Of a stretch of DNA of 10,392 nucleotides, positions 1 to 9,752 are shown in pieces (within the stretch, counting starts at the first letter, position 1; every line of letters begins with the position of its first letter). The position numbers and the translations under genes are program-made. The DNA is taken from the NCBI GenBank assembly GCA_003695135.1, contig RFIR01000350.1:1-10392 (forward strand). Reading direction: 5' to 3'. The stretch comes from Alphaproteobacteria bacterium (GTDB lineage Bacteria; Pseudomonadota; Alphaproteobacteria; Rhodobacterales; Rhodobacteraceae). A model generated the notes under the pieces. That model had not been told where the DNA came from. It searched no databases and worked only from the letters and a program-made list of their open reading frames with translations.

Positions 1-1
1 G

Positions 2-661
2 CTGGTGTTCGCCGGATCGGCCGGCGACGTCAACAATGACGGGATCGATGACCTTGTCCTCGGCGCCTATCTGTCGGATGTGAACGGAACGGATTCGGGC
101 CAGGCCTATGTCCTGTTCGGCCGCGACACGGCCACTGCCGGCGATTTCCCGGCCAGCTTCGACCTTTCGACCCTCGATGGCACGAACGGCTTCACCATGG
201 ACGGCGTCGATGCGAATGACTGGGCCGGGTTGCGCGTGTCCACGGCCGGGGATCAGAACGGAGACGGCGTGGACGATTTCGTGTTCGCGGCGTCGGAGGC
301 GGATGCCAGCGCCGGCGAGGTCTATCTGGTGTTCGGCCGCGACACTGCGGTCGACGGAGACTTCGCGGCCAATCTCGATCTCTCCACGCTTGACGGCACC
401 AATGGCTACGTCATTCGCGGCGTCGATTCGGTCGACAGGGCCGGCCGCGCGCTGGATGCATCGGGGGATGTCAATGGCGACGGCATCAACGACATCATCA
501 TCAACGCACCCGGCGGAGATCCGTACGGTGCCGTGAACGCCGGGGAGACCTATGTCGTCTATGGCGGCGTAAGCTCCCTGGCCGCCTTCGACGCCGCGGA
601 CGGGCTGGCCGACGGCATCATCGATCTTGCCCTGATCGGCGGCGATCCTCTGGGCATCTGA
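2..661 (+). CDS. FG-GAP repeat (integrin-alpha-like beta-propeller) protein, C-terminal part
   Basis: The gene enters from the left edge in an open frame beginning at base 2; 219 codons and the TGA stop are visible, and no true start is present. Three calcium-binding loops of the type DxNxDGxxD are seen: DVNNDGIDD (nt 26-52), DQNGDGVDD (251-277) and DVNGDGIND (467-493), each followed by a short hydrophobic strand (DLVLGA, DFVFAA, DIIINA). Between them run blades containing 'VLFGRDTA' and 'DLSTLDGTNGF'. The blade period is 72-75 residues, and 15 bases (GTTCGGCCGCGACAC) recur exactly at 115-129 and 331-345. FG-GAP repeats fold as blades of a beta-propeller and are usual in secreted or surface proteins of marine and soil alphaproteobacteria. 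The tail after the last blade is short (about 40 residues), with no visible anchor or secretion repeat. The substrate or partner cannot be told from this fragment. It converges on glpD and is probably unrelated to glycerol use. Confidence 0.85.
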   Translation: MVFAGSAGDVNNDGIDDLVLGAYLSDVNGTDSGQAYVLFGRDTATAGDFPASFDLSTLDGTNGFTMDGVDANDWAGLRVSTAGDQNGDGVDDFVFAASEADASAGEVYLVFGRDTAVDGDFAANLDLSTLDGTNGYVIRGVDSVDRAGRALDASGDVNGDGINDIIINAPGGDPYGAVNAGETYVVYGGVSSLAAFDAADGLADGIIDLALIGGDPLGI

Positions 662-697
662 AAAAGCCCGCGCCCGCCTCGAACTCGGGGCGGGCGC
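661..697 (-). terminator. Rho-independent terminator of the glpR-glpD transcript
   Basis: A perfect 9-bp GC stem (GCGCCCGCC at 670-678, GGCGGGCGC at 689-697) can extend inward by three pairs to a 4-nt loop. Read on the minus strand, the stem is followed by GGGC and then five T (661-665), the classic intrinsic terminator layout. On the plus strand it is followed by CACCGCC, so it does not look like an intrinsic terminator for the FG-GAP gene, although the hairpin could still mark that transcript's 3' end. The T-run overlaps the last base of the FG-GAP stop codon. The stretch 698-799, between this hairpin and the glpD stop, shows no gene and would be a leftward 3' untranslated region of about 100-140 nt. 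Confidence 0.75.
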
Positions 698-799
698 CAC
701 CGCCGGCTGCCGGACGTGCGACAATACGGTGTTCATACCAAGGCTCAAAGACAAGAACCTGCTCCACCCGGGCAGCGCCCGCAGCCGCTCCGGCCTGCC

Positions 800-2404
800 T
801 CAGCCCGTCTCGCCCTGGCCTTCCAGTTCCCGCACGCAGCGGGCGACATGGGCCTCGATCGCTGCGACCGCCTCGGGTTGCAGCTGCAGCCCCAGTTTGG
901 TGCGCCGCCACAGAAAGTCCTCGGCCGAGCGCACCCATTCGTGCCGCACCGCCCAGTCGAGCTCGCGCGCGGTGACGGTGGCGCCGAAATCCTCGCCCAG
1001 ATCGGCCGCGGTTTCGGCCCCCTGCAGAATGTCCCGCGCCTCGGTGCCGTAAAGCCGCACCATGCGCCGCGCCCAGCGTTCGGTCAGGAACGGATGGCTC
1101 GCGCGCAGCTCGGCCGCCAGCGCCGCGGCGCCGTCGACGGCAAAATCGCCCCCCGGCAGCGGCGCGCCGGCGGTCCAGGGGCCGGAGAGTTGCGGGAAGG
1201 CCGGGGCGATCTTCTCCAGCGCCGCCTCGGCCAGACGGCGATAGGTGGTGATCTTGCCGCCGAAGACGTTGAGCAGCGGCGCGCCCGCCTCGTCGAGCCG
1301 CAGCACGTAGTCGCGCGTCGCCGCGGTGGCCGAGCTTGCCCCGTCATCATAGAGCGGCCGTACCCCCGAATAGCGCCAGACGATATCCTCGCGCCGTACC
1401 GGCTCGCGGAAATACTGCGAGGCGAAGGCGCAGAGATAATCGGCCTCCTCATCGGTGCAGACCGGCGGCACCTCCGGCCCGGGATGGTCGCAATCGGTGG
1501 TGCCGATCAGGGTGAAGTCTTCCTCGTAGGGAATGGCGAAGATGATGCGCCCGTCGCTGCCCTGGAAGAAGTAGCACTTGTCATGATCGTAGAGCCGGCG
1601 GGTGACGATATGGCTGCCGCGCACCAGCCGCACGTGGTCCGGGGTATCGATCCGCAGCGTGTCGTGCAGCACCTCCGACACCCACGGCCCGGCGGCGTTG
1701 ACGAGCACCCGCGCGGCATGGGTGTGCCGGCCATTGGCGTCCTCGCATTCGATCAGCCAGCGATCGGCCTGCCGCTCGGCGCCGGTCACCCGGGTGCGCG
1801 GCATGATGCGCGCGCCGCGCGCGGCGGCGTCGCGGGCGTTCAGCACCACCAGCCTCGCATCCTGCACCCAGCAGTCGGAATATTCGAAGGCGCGCTCGAA
1901 CCGGTCCGCCAGCGGCGCGCCCTCCTTCGTGCCCTTCAGCCGCAGCGTCGAGGTTCCGGGCAGGATCTTCCGCCCGCCGAGATGGTCGTAGAGGAAAAGG
2001 CCCAGCCGGATCATCCAGGCCGGGCGGCGCCCCTTCATCCACGGCATGAAGGTGCTCAGCAGCCGCGATGCCGGCGTTGTGCTCTCGAAGCGCATGTCGG
2101 GATGGATCGGCAGCACGAATCGCATCGGCCAGCTGATATGCGGCATGGCCGCGAGCAGCACCTCGCGTTCCTTCAGCGCCTCGCGCACCAGCCGGATCTC
2201 GAAATATTCCAGATAGCGCAGCCCGCCGTGAAACAGCTTGGTCGAGGCCGAGGAGGTCGCCGAGGCGAGATCGTTCATCTCCGCCAGCGCCACGCTCAGC
2301 CCGCGCCCGGCCGCGTCGCGGGCGATGCCGCAGCCATTGATGCCGCCGCCGATGATGAAGAGGTCGTACACCTCTCCCTCCGGCTGTCTGGAGGTGTCCT
2401 GCAT
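800..2404 (-). CDS. glpD: Aerobic glycerol-3-phosphate dehydrogenase (FAD, quinone-linked)
   Basis: The 534-residue protein matches the GlpD family along its whole length; E. coli GlpD is about 500 residues. It oxidises sn-glycerol-3-phosphate to dihydroxyacetone phosphate at the inner face of the cytoplasmic membrane and passes electrons through FAD to quinone. Visible signs: a Rossmann dinucleotide-binding motif IIGGGINGCGIARDAAGRG at residues 17-35 with an acidic residue about E42; the family block SSASTKLFHGGLRYLE (51-66); RPAWMIRLGLFLYDHLGGRK (127-146); VNAAGPW (235-241); SGVRPL (346-351); and GGKITTYRRLAE (382-393), followed by the alpha-helical C-terminal domain. The ATG lies only 4 bp after the glpR stop, with just a weak purine stretch (GGGCTGAG) before it, so translation is probably coupled to glpR. 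Transcription ends at the hairpin at 661-697. No frameshift or missing key motif was seen. Confidence 0.95.
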   Translation of the reverse strand: MQDTSRQPEGEVYDLFIIGGGINGCGIARDAAGRGLSVALAEMNDLASATSSASTKLFHGGLRYLEYFEIRLVREALKEREVLLAAMPHISWPMRFVLPIHPDMRFESTTPASRLLSTFMPWMKGRRPAWMIRLGLFLYDHLGGRKILPGTSTLRLKGTKEGAPLADRFERAFEYSDCWVQDARLVVLNARDAAARGARIMPRTRVTGAERQADRWLIECEDANGRHTHAARVLVNAAGPWVSEVLHDTLRIDTPDHVRLVRGSHIVTRRLYDHDKCYFFQGSDGRIIFAIPYEEDFTLIGTTDCDHPGPEVPPVCTDEEADYLCAFASQYFREPVRREDIVWRYSGVRPLYDDGASSATAATRDYVLRLDEAGAPLLNVFGGKITTYRRLAEAALEKIAPAFPQLSGPWTAGAPLPGGDFAVDGAAALAAELRASHPFLTERWARRMVRLYGTEARDILQGAETAADLGEDFGATVTARELDWAVRHEWVRSAEDFLWRRTKLGLQLQPEAVAAIEAHVARCVRELEGQGETG

Positions 2405-2408
2405 CGGC

Positions 2409-3182
2409 TCAGCCCGCGATCAGGACCGTGGTCTCGCCCCGGCGCGCCGCCTCGGCGAAGCCCTTCGGCGGCGTCCGGTCGGTGACCACATAGTCGAGCT
2501 CGCCCACATCGCAGATCCTCACCGGTGCGGTCTGTTCGAATTTCGACCCGTCGCAGACCAGGATGCGGGTGCGCGAATTGCGCAGGATGGCGCGGGCCAC
2601 CGAGACCTCGCGCGCGTCATAATCGAGCACCGCGCCGTCGGCATCCAGCGAGGAGGCGCCGATCACCGCGTAATCGACCTTGTAGCCGGACAGGAACTCC
2701 ACCGCATCCTCGCCGACGATGGCGCCGTCGCTCTGCCGCACCGAGCCGCCGACCAGGATCAGCTCGCGGCAGTGCCAGCCCATCATCATGTTGATGATGT
2801 TGATATTGTTGGACAGCACCACCAGCCCGTGATGCCCGTGCAGCGCATGCGCCACCTGCTCGGTGGTGGTGCCGATATTGAGGGTGAGCGAGCAGTCATT
2901 GGGAATCAGCGAGGCAGCCAGCACCCCGATCGCCTCCTTGGCGTGGCGGTTGAGGCGCCGGCGCTCGGTATATTTCCGGTTGGCAACCGATTCGACCAGC
3001 CGTGCCCCGCCGCGCGTGCGTCTGGCCAGACCGCGATCGTCCAGATCGCGCAGATCGGCGCGGATGGTCTGGGTGGACAGACCGAACCGGGCCGCCAGAT
3101 CCTCCACGGCCACCCGGCCCTGCGTGCGCAGGAGCTTGAGGATGGCGTCCTGGCGGGAGTGAATGTCCACTTTGACCCCCAT
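2409..3182 (-). CDS. glpR: DeoR/GlpR-family transcriptional repressor
   Basis: 257 residues from the ATG at 3182. Residues about 10-65 form a DeoR-type winged helix-turn-helix (RVAVEDLAARFGLSTQTIRA, then DLRDLDDRGLARRTRGGA). The rest is the DeoR sugar-phosphate sensor domain, with IGTTTEQVAHAL (103-114), LSNNINI (123-129), VGGSVR (144-149) and YDAREVSVARAIL (188-200), which line up well with E. coli GlpR. Position upstream of glpD and divergent from a glycerol ABC operon supports GlpR; the likely inducer is glycerol-3-phosphate (family knowledge). The start is uncertain. The predicted -10 box is at 3198-3203, leaving a leader of only about 9 nt for the ATG. A GTG at 3168-3170 (codon 5) is preceded by GGGGG at a usable distance and would give an N-terminus equal in length to E. 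coli GlpR (10 residues before the first helix's I-L/I-I). Confidence 0.92.
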   Translation of the reverse strand: MGVKVDIHSRQDAILKLLRTQGRVAVEDLAARFGLSTQTIRADLRDLDDRGLARRTRGGARLVESVANRKYTERRRLNRHAKEAIGVLAASLIPNDCSLTLNIGTTTEQVAHALHGHHGLVVLSNNINIINMMMGWHCRELILVGGSVRQSDGAIVGEDAVEFLSGYKVDYAVIGASSLDADGAVLDYDAREVSVARAILRNSRTRILVCDGSKFEQTAPVRICDVGELDYVVTDRTPPKGFAEAARRGETTVLIAG

Positions 3183-3197
3183 CTGCGTGATCGAACC

Positions 3198-3226
3198 ATT
3201 TTAGTCCAGTTCCGAAAACGAATCAA
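3198..3226 (-). promoter_or_regulatory. Predicted sigma70-type promoter of glpR-glpD
   Basis: On the minus strand, TTGATT (3221-3226, -35) is followed by exactly 17 bp and then TAAAAT (3198-3203, -10): 4 of 6 and 5 of 6 matches to the consensus TTGACA/TATAAT. The start of transcription would be near 3191. The -35 box lies inside the inverted repeat at 3213-3241, so a repressor bound there would block this promoter; that fits autorepression by GlpR. The promoter is read from sequence only. Confidence 0.6.
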
Positions 3227-3241
3227 AACATTTCGTTTTCG
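3213..3241. promoter_or_regulatory. Inverted-repeat operator candidate for GlpR in the divergent control region
   Basis: CGAAAACGA (3213-3221) and its exact reverse complement TCGTTTTCG (3233-3241) are separated by 11 bp, with half-site centres 20 bp (about two helical turns) apart. Each arm is itself built from tandem TTTCG/ATTCG pentamers 6 bp apart, a style common for DeoR-family operators; E. coli GlpR also recognises TTCG/CGAA half-sites. Further copies are TTTCG at 3248-3252 and the palindrome TTCGCGCGAA at 3275-3284, near the predicted plus-strand start of transcription. The repeat covers the minus-strand -35 and abuts the plus-strand -35, so one site could serve both operons. Binding by GlpR is an inference. 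Confidence 0.55.
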
Positions 3242-3242
3242 A

Positions 3243-3272
3243 TTGACTTTCGCAGGCTTTCCAACGAACAAT
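3243..3272 (+). promoter_or_regulatory. Possible promoter of the glycerol ABC operon
   Basis: TTGACT (3243-3248; 5 of 6 to the -35 consensus) is followed after 18 bp by AACAAT (3267-3272; 4 of 6), placing transcription start near 3279. The -35 begins one base after the inverted-repeat operator. The -10 is weak, as expected for a regulated promoter but also the reason for modest confidence. The leader of about 45 nt ends in a strong Shine-Dalgarno site, AAGGGAGGAG (3312-3321), before the first ATG. Confidence 0.45.
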
Positions 3273-3324
3273 CCTTCGCGCGAAAATCCGTGCAACTCGT
3301 CCACAGGGCGCAAGGGAGGAGACG

Positions 3325-5094
3325 ATGCAAAGACGAAGCTTTCTGAAGGGGACGGCCGCGACGGCGCTGTCAATGGCGGCCTTCGGCGGAGGGACCAGCT
3401 TCTGGGCCCGGCGCGTGGCTGCCCAGGGCATGGACGCCGCAACCAAGTGGATCGAAACCGAATTCACCCGCTCGGTCCTGTCCAAGGACGAGCAGCTGGC
3501 CGAGATGGAATGGTTCATCAAGGCCGCCGAGCCGTTCAAGGGGATGGAGATCAACGTCCTGTCCGAGACCATCCCGACCCACTCCTATGAAAGCGAGGTG
3601 CTGACCAAGGCTTTCGAGGAGATCACCGGGATCAAGGTCAACCACCAGCTTCTGGGCGAGGGCGAGGTCGTGCAGGCCGTGCAGACCCAGATGCAGACCA
3701 AGCGCAACCTCTATGACGGCTACATCAATGATTCGGATCTGATCGGCACCCATTCGCGGATGCAGCTGGCCTACACGCTCAGCGACATGATGGCCGGCGA
3801 GTGGGCCGATGTGACCAATCCGGGGCTGGATCTCGACGACTTCATCGGCAAGTCCTTCACCACCGGCCCGGACGGCAAGCTCTACCAGCTGCCCGACCAG
3901 CAGTTCGCCAATCTCTACTGGTTCCGCAAGGACTGGTTCGACCGCGAGGACCTCAAGGCCGCGTTCAAGGCGAAATATGGCTACGATCTCGGCGTGCCGG
4001 TGAACTGGTCGGCCTATGAGGACATCGCCGAATTCTTCACCAATGACGTGAAGGAAATCGACGGCGTGCGCATCTATGGCCACATGGACTATGGCAAGCG
4101 CGCGCCCGACCTCGGCTGGCGCATGACCGATGCCTGGCTGTCGATGGCCGGCGAAGGCTCCAAGGGCCTGCCCAACGGCCGTCCGATCGACGAATGGGGC
4201 ATCCGCATGGAGCCGGGCAGCTGCAACCCGGCCGGCGCCTCGGTCACCCGCGGTGGCGGCGCCAACGGCCCGGCGGCGGTCTATGCCATCCGCAAGTGGG
4301 ATGAGTGGCTGCGCAAATACGCCCCGCCGGGTGCGGCGTCCTATGACTTCTACCAGTCGCTGCCGGCACTCAGCCAGGGCAATGTCGCCCAGCAGATCTT
4401 CTGGTACACCGCCTTTACCGCCGACATGGTCAAGCCGCGCTCGGAAGGCAACAACACCGTCGACGAGAACGGCTACCCGCTGTGGCGGATGGCGCCCAGC
4501 CCGCACGGGCCGTACTGGGAAGAGGGCATGAAGCTGGGCTATCAGGACTGCGGCTCCTGGACCTTCTTCAAGTCCACGCCGACGGATCGCGCCAAGGCGG
4601 CCTGGCTCTATGGCCAGTTCGTGACCTGCAAGACCGTCGACGTGACCAAGAGCCATGTCGGGCTGACCTTCATCCGCGACTCCACCATCCGGCACGAAAG
4701 CTTCACCGAGCGCGCGCCGAAGCTGGGCGGTCTGGTGGAATTCTACCGCTCGCCCGACCGGGTGCTGTGGACGCCGACCGGGGTGAACGTGCCCGACTAT
4801 CCCAAGCTGGCGCAGATCTGGTGGCAGCAGATCGGCGACGTGAACTCCGGCGCGTTTACCCCGCAACAGGCCATGGACCGGCTTGCGGCGGAGATGGACC
4901 AGGTCATGGCCCGCATGGAGGCGGCCGACAAGGCGGCCAATGTCTATGGCGGCTGCGGTCCACGTCTGAATCCGGAAAAGCCGGCCGAGGAGTGGATCGG
5001 GCATGGCGGCGCCAAGCCGAAGCTCGAGAACGAGAAGCCGCAGGGCCAGACCATCGCCTATGAGGAGCTGATCAAGCGCTGGGCCGAGAACTGA
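3325..5094 (+). CDS. glpV: Glycerol ABC transporter substrate-binding protein (GlpV type)
   Basis: This 589-residue protein is the predicted periplasmic binding component of the importer encoded downstream. It starts with a twin-arginine signal: QRRSFLKG at residues 2-9, a mildly hydrophobic stretch 10-27, and a likely cleavage after VAA at about residue 33. The mature part is a large family-1-like solute-binding protein, longer than the usual 400-450 residues. It contains the block GPDGKLYQLPDQQFANLYWF (181-200) typical of sugar-type binding proteins, many aromatics, and four cysteines (300, 409, 435, 544) that could form disulfides, which would suit folding before Tat export. The start is set by AAGGGAGGAG 3 nt upstream of the ATG. 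It is first in the operon, unlike Rhizobium leguminosarum where glpV is last, and a strong hairpin follows it. The glycerol assignment rests on the linkage to glpD/glpR and on the co-encoded GlpU-type protein; another polyol is possible. Confidence 0.88.
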   Translation: MQRRSFLKGTAATALSMAAFGGGTSFWARRVAAQGMDAATKWIETEFTRSVLSKDEQLAEMEWFIKAAEPFKGMEINVLSETIPTHSYESEVLTKAFEEITGIKVNHQLLGEGEVVQAVQTQMQTKRNLYDGYINDSDLIGTHSRMQLAYTLSDMMAGEWADVTNPGLDLDDFIGKSFTTGPDGKLYQLPDQQFANLYWFRKDWFDREDLKAAFKAKYGYDLGVPVNWSAYEDIAEFFTNDVKEIDGVRIYGHMDYGKRAPDLGWRMTDAWLSMAGEGSKGLPNGRPIDEWGIRMEPGSCNPAGASVTRGGGANGPAAVYAIRKWDEWLRKYAPPGAASYDFYQSLPALSQGNVAQQIFWYTAFTADMVKPRSEGNNTVDENGYPLWRMAPSPHGPYWEEGMKLGYQDCGSWTFFKSTPTDRAKAAWLYGQFVTCKTVDVTKSHVGLTFIRDSTIRHESFTERAPKLGGLVEFYRSPDRVLWTPTGVNVPDYPKLAQIWWQQIGDVNSGAFTPQQAMDRLAAEMDQVMARMEAADKAANVYGGCGPRLNPEKPAEEWIGHGGAKPKLENEKPQGQTIAYEELIKRWAEN

Positions 5095-5101
5095 GACTGA
5101 C

Positions 5102-5128
5102 GCGGGCCGGCGCGCTGCGCCGGCCCGC
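5102..5128 (+). other. Perfect 12-bp hairpin between glpV and glpS
   Basis: GCGGGCCGGCGC (5102-5113) and GCGCCGGCCCGC (5117-5128) pair without mismatch around a 3-nt loop, starting 8 nt after the glpV stop. No T-run follows (CCCCTTCACG), so it is unlikely to be an efficient intrinsic terminator. It better fits a 3'-end stabiliser or partial attenuator that raises binding-protein mRNA over the rest of the operon, as known between malE and malF. The remainder of the 144-bp gap (5129-5220) holds a weaker hairpin option, GCGGGCG (5180-5186) with CGCCCGC (5212-5218), and no gene or clear second promoter. Confidence 0.6.
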
Positions 5129-5238
5129 CCCTTCACGCTGTTGCATCTCTTCCGATCCGGCGGCAAAGCTGCGCACCGTCACCCGGCCTGCGGGCGGGGC
5201 CGTGTCGGGATCGCCCGCGCAGGGGAGGAGCGGAGCAG

Positions 5239-6303
<1,065 letters not shown>

Positions 6304-6318
6304 GGGGGAGGGGAGGAA

Positions 6319-7395
<1,077 letters not shown>

Positions 7396-7396
7396 C

Positions 7397-8260
7397 ATGA
7401 AGACCGTCAACCAGAAGGCCTGGTTCTTCGTCCTGCCGGTGCTGGCGCTGGTCGCGTTCAACGCGCTGATCCCGCTGATGACGGTGGTCAATTACTCGGT
7501 GCAGGAGACCTTCGGCGACAACCTGTTCTTCTGGCAGGGGCTCGACTGGTTCGAGCAGCTCTTGCGCTCGGACCGCTTCCATGCCGCGCTGGGACGGCAG
7601 TTCCTGTTCACCGGCATGATCCTGGCCATCGAGGTGCCGCTTGGCATCGCCATCGCGCTGGCCATGCCGCGCAAGGGCTTCTGGGTGCCGGTGTTTCTGG
7701 TCATCATGGCCCTGCCGATGCTGATCCCCTGGAACGTCATCGGCGCGATGTGGAACATCTTCACCCTGCCTGGCATCGGGCTGCTGGGCTATCTGATGAA
7801 CGAGACGCTGGGCATTCCCTACAACATGACCCAGGATCCGGTCGCGGCCTGGATCACCGTGGTGGTGATGGATGTCTGGCACTGGACGTCGCTGGTGGTG
7901 CTGTTGTGCTATGCCGGGCTGGTCTCGATCCCCGATGCCTACTACCAGGCAGCCCGGATCGACGGCGCCTCGTCATGGAAGGTGTTCCGCTACATCCAGC
8001 TGCCCAAGATGCGCACCGTGCTGACCATCGCGATCCTGCTGCGCTTCATGGACAGCTTCAACATCTATACCGAACCCTTCGTGCTGACGGGCGGCGGACC
8101 GGGCAACTCGACCACCCTGCTCAGCATCGATCTGGTCAAGATCGCGCTCGGCCAGTTCGATCTCGGCCCGGCCGCGGCGATGTCGCTGATCTATTTCGCC
8201 ATCACCCTGCTTGTCTCGTGGCTGTTCTACACGCTCATGACCCGCGAGCAGGCGAAGTAG
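7397..8260 (+). CDS. glpP: Glycerol ABC transporter permease GlpP
   Basis: A 287-residue inner-membrane protein of the MalF-like (CUT1) permease family. About six hydrophobic segments are seen (roughly 9-31, 70-90, 96-118, 150-173, 206-222, 260-281). The EAA loop that docks on the ATPase is YYQAARIDGASSWKVFRYIQ then LP (182-203), with Gln for the first Glu. The block FNIYTEPFVLTGGGPGNSTT (221-240) is characteristic of CUT1 permeases. The gene starts 1 bp after the glpT stop, with a GAGGGGGTGAC ribosome site inside the glpT end, so the two are probably translationally coupled. Together with GlpQ it forms the substrate channel. Confidence 0.92.
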   Translation: MKTVNQKAWFFVLPVLALVAFNALIPLMTVVNYSVQETFGDNLFFWQGLDWFEQLLRSDRFHAALGRQFLFTGMILAIEVPLGIAIALAMPRKGFWVPVFLVIMALPMLIPWNVIGAMWNIFTLPGIGLLGYLMNETLGIPYNMTQDPVAAWITVVVMDVWHWTSLVVLLCYAGLVSIPDAYYQAARIDGASSWKVFRYIQLPKMRTVLTIAILLRFMDSFNIYTEPFVLTGGGPGNSTTLLSIDLVKIALGQFDLGPAAAMSLIYFAITLLVSWLFYTLMTREQAK

Positions 8261-8272
8261 GGGGAGGATGCA

Positions 8273-9070
<798 letters not shown>

Positions 9071-9349
9071 ATGCTGAGCTGGATGGCATGGACCTGGCCG
9101 ACGGCGCTGTTCTTCATCGCCATCTTCGGCGCGATGGCAGTGCTGACGGTGATCGAGATCCGCTGGCCCGGCGGGGCGGAGCGCAAGGGCGTGTTCGGCC
9201 TCGTCACCACCCGCGGCGACCGGCTGTTCATCACCCTGCTCGGCTCGGCCTACATCTATCTTGCCTGGCTGGGGCTGTTCGGCACGCCGCTGTGGATCCC
9301 CACCGGCATCGCGCTGGCCTGGGGGGTGTTCTGCTTCTGGAAGGTGTGA
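9071..9349 (+). CDS. glpU: Small integral membrane protein, DUF2160 / GlpU type
   Basis: A 92-residue, very hydrophobic protein with three likely membrane helices (about 8-29, 52-70, 72-90) and a polar segment WPGGAERKGVFGLVTTRGDR (32-51) between the first two. It resembles the DUF2160 proteins found with glycerol ABC operons, named GlpU in Rhizobium; its molecular role is not established. The ATG directly abuts the glpQ TAG, and the ribosome site GGGGAGGG lies in the glpQ end, so it is made as part of the transporter operon. An accessory or assembly subunit of the membrane complex is the reasonable inference. No intrinsic terminator with a T-run is seen after it; only 16 bp separate it from the convergent YciI-like gene. 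Confidence 0.88.
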   Translation: MLSWMAWTWPTALFFIAIFGAMAVLTVIEIRWPGGAERKGVFGLVTTRGDRLFITLLGSAYIYLAWLGLFGTPLWIPTGIALAWGVFCFWKV

Positions 9350-9365
9350 GGGGCGTCGGGTTCGC

Positions 9366-9752
9366 TCAGGACAGCATCACCCTTTTCCCCGACAGCCCGA
9401 CCGTCAGCGTCAGGCTGCCCTCGTTGATCAGCCAGCGGCGGATGGTGAAGCGGCGGGTGCCCGAGCTGTGCATCGGGTCGGCCTCGGCCAGCGCGCGCGC
9501 CTCCTCCAGCGAGGCGGCGCGATAGACGATCAGCCCGTCGCCGGAATTCTGCGTGCCGGTCTCGTCGGAGAGCGGCCCGGCAAAGGCGAGCCGGCCGGCC
9601 GCCTCCTGCTCGGCCTGATAGGCCAGATGCGCGGGCAGGATCGCGGGAATGTCGGCCTCCGGCCCCGATTTGACGCTGAGAACCACATAGAGTTCCAGCG
9701 CCAGCGCCCCGCGCGAACGGGCAGTCTCGCGATACTCCTGCCAGGACGGCAT
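9366..9752 (-). CDS. YciI-like domain protein
   Basis: A 128-residue cytosolic protein. The recognisable YCII-related region runs from about residue 20 to 115: LELYVVLSV, then ILPAHLAYQAEQEAAGRLAF with AGPLSD (38-63), then GLIVYRAASLEEARALAEAD (83-102) and TRRFTIRRWLIN. These match the ferredoxin-like alpha/beta fold of YciI proteins, including the conserved His (42) and the ADP-like motif near 101-103. The ATG at 9752 was chosen over upstream in-frame starts because GGGGAGGG lies 7 nt before it. Family members have varied or unknown roles; some act in degradation of aromatic compounds. The divergent fumarylacetoacetate-hydrolase-family gene suggests a shared catabolic setting, but the reaction cannot be told. 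Confidence 0.82.
   Translation of the reverse strand: MPSWQEYRETARSRGALALELYVVLSVKSGPEADIPAILPAHLAYQAEQEAAGRLAFAGPLSDETGTQNSGDGLIVYRAASLEEARALAEADPMHSSGTRRFTIRRWLINEGSLTLTVGLSGKRVMLS

Noticed and set aside
618..938. Small minus-strand frame covering the terminator after glpD
   Set aside because: Runs through the glpD 3' end and the terminator hairpin, with no ribosome site or recognisable domain.
716..2485. 589-codon open frame on the plus strand
   Set aside because: Antisense to glpD; its translation is His/Arg/Gln-rich with no family resemblance.
2238..3590. 450-codon plus-strand frame spanning the glpR-glpV control region
   Set aside because: It crosses a divergent promoter region and overlaps three well-supported genes in other frames; chance open frame.
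3370..5166. 598-codon open frame on the minus strand
   Set aside because: Antisense shadow of glpV; no ribosome site and no recognisable domain, whereas the plus frame is a clear binding protein.
9350..9420. Shared terminator between glpU and the YciI-like gene
   Set aside because: GTCGGG and CCCGAC can pair only across a long loop and no adjacent T-run completes an intrinsic terminator; 16 bp separate the stop codons.
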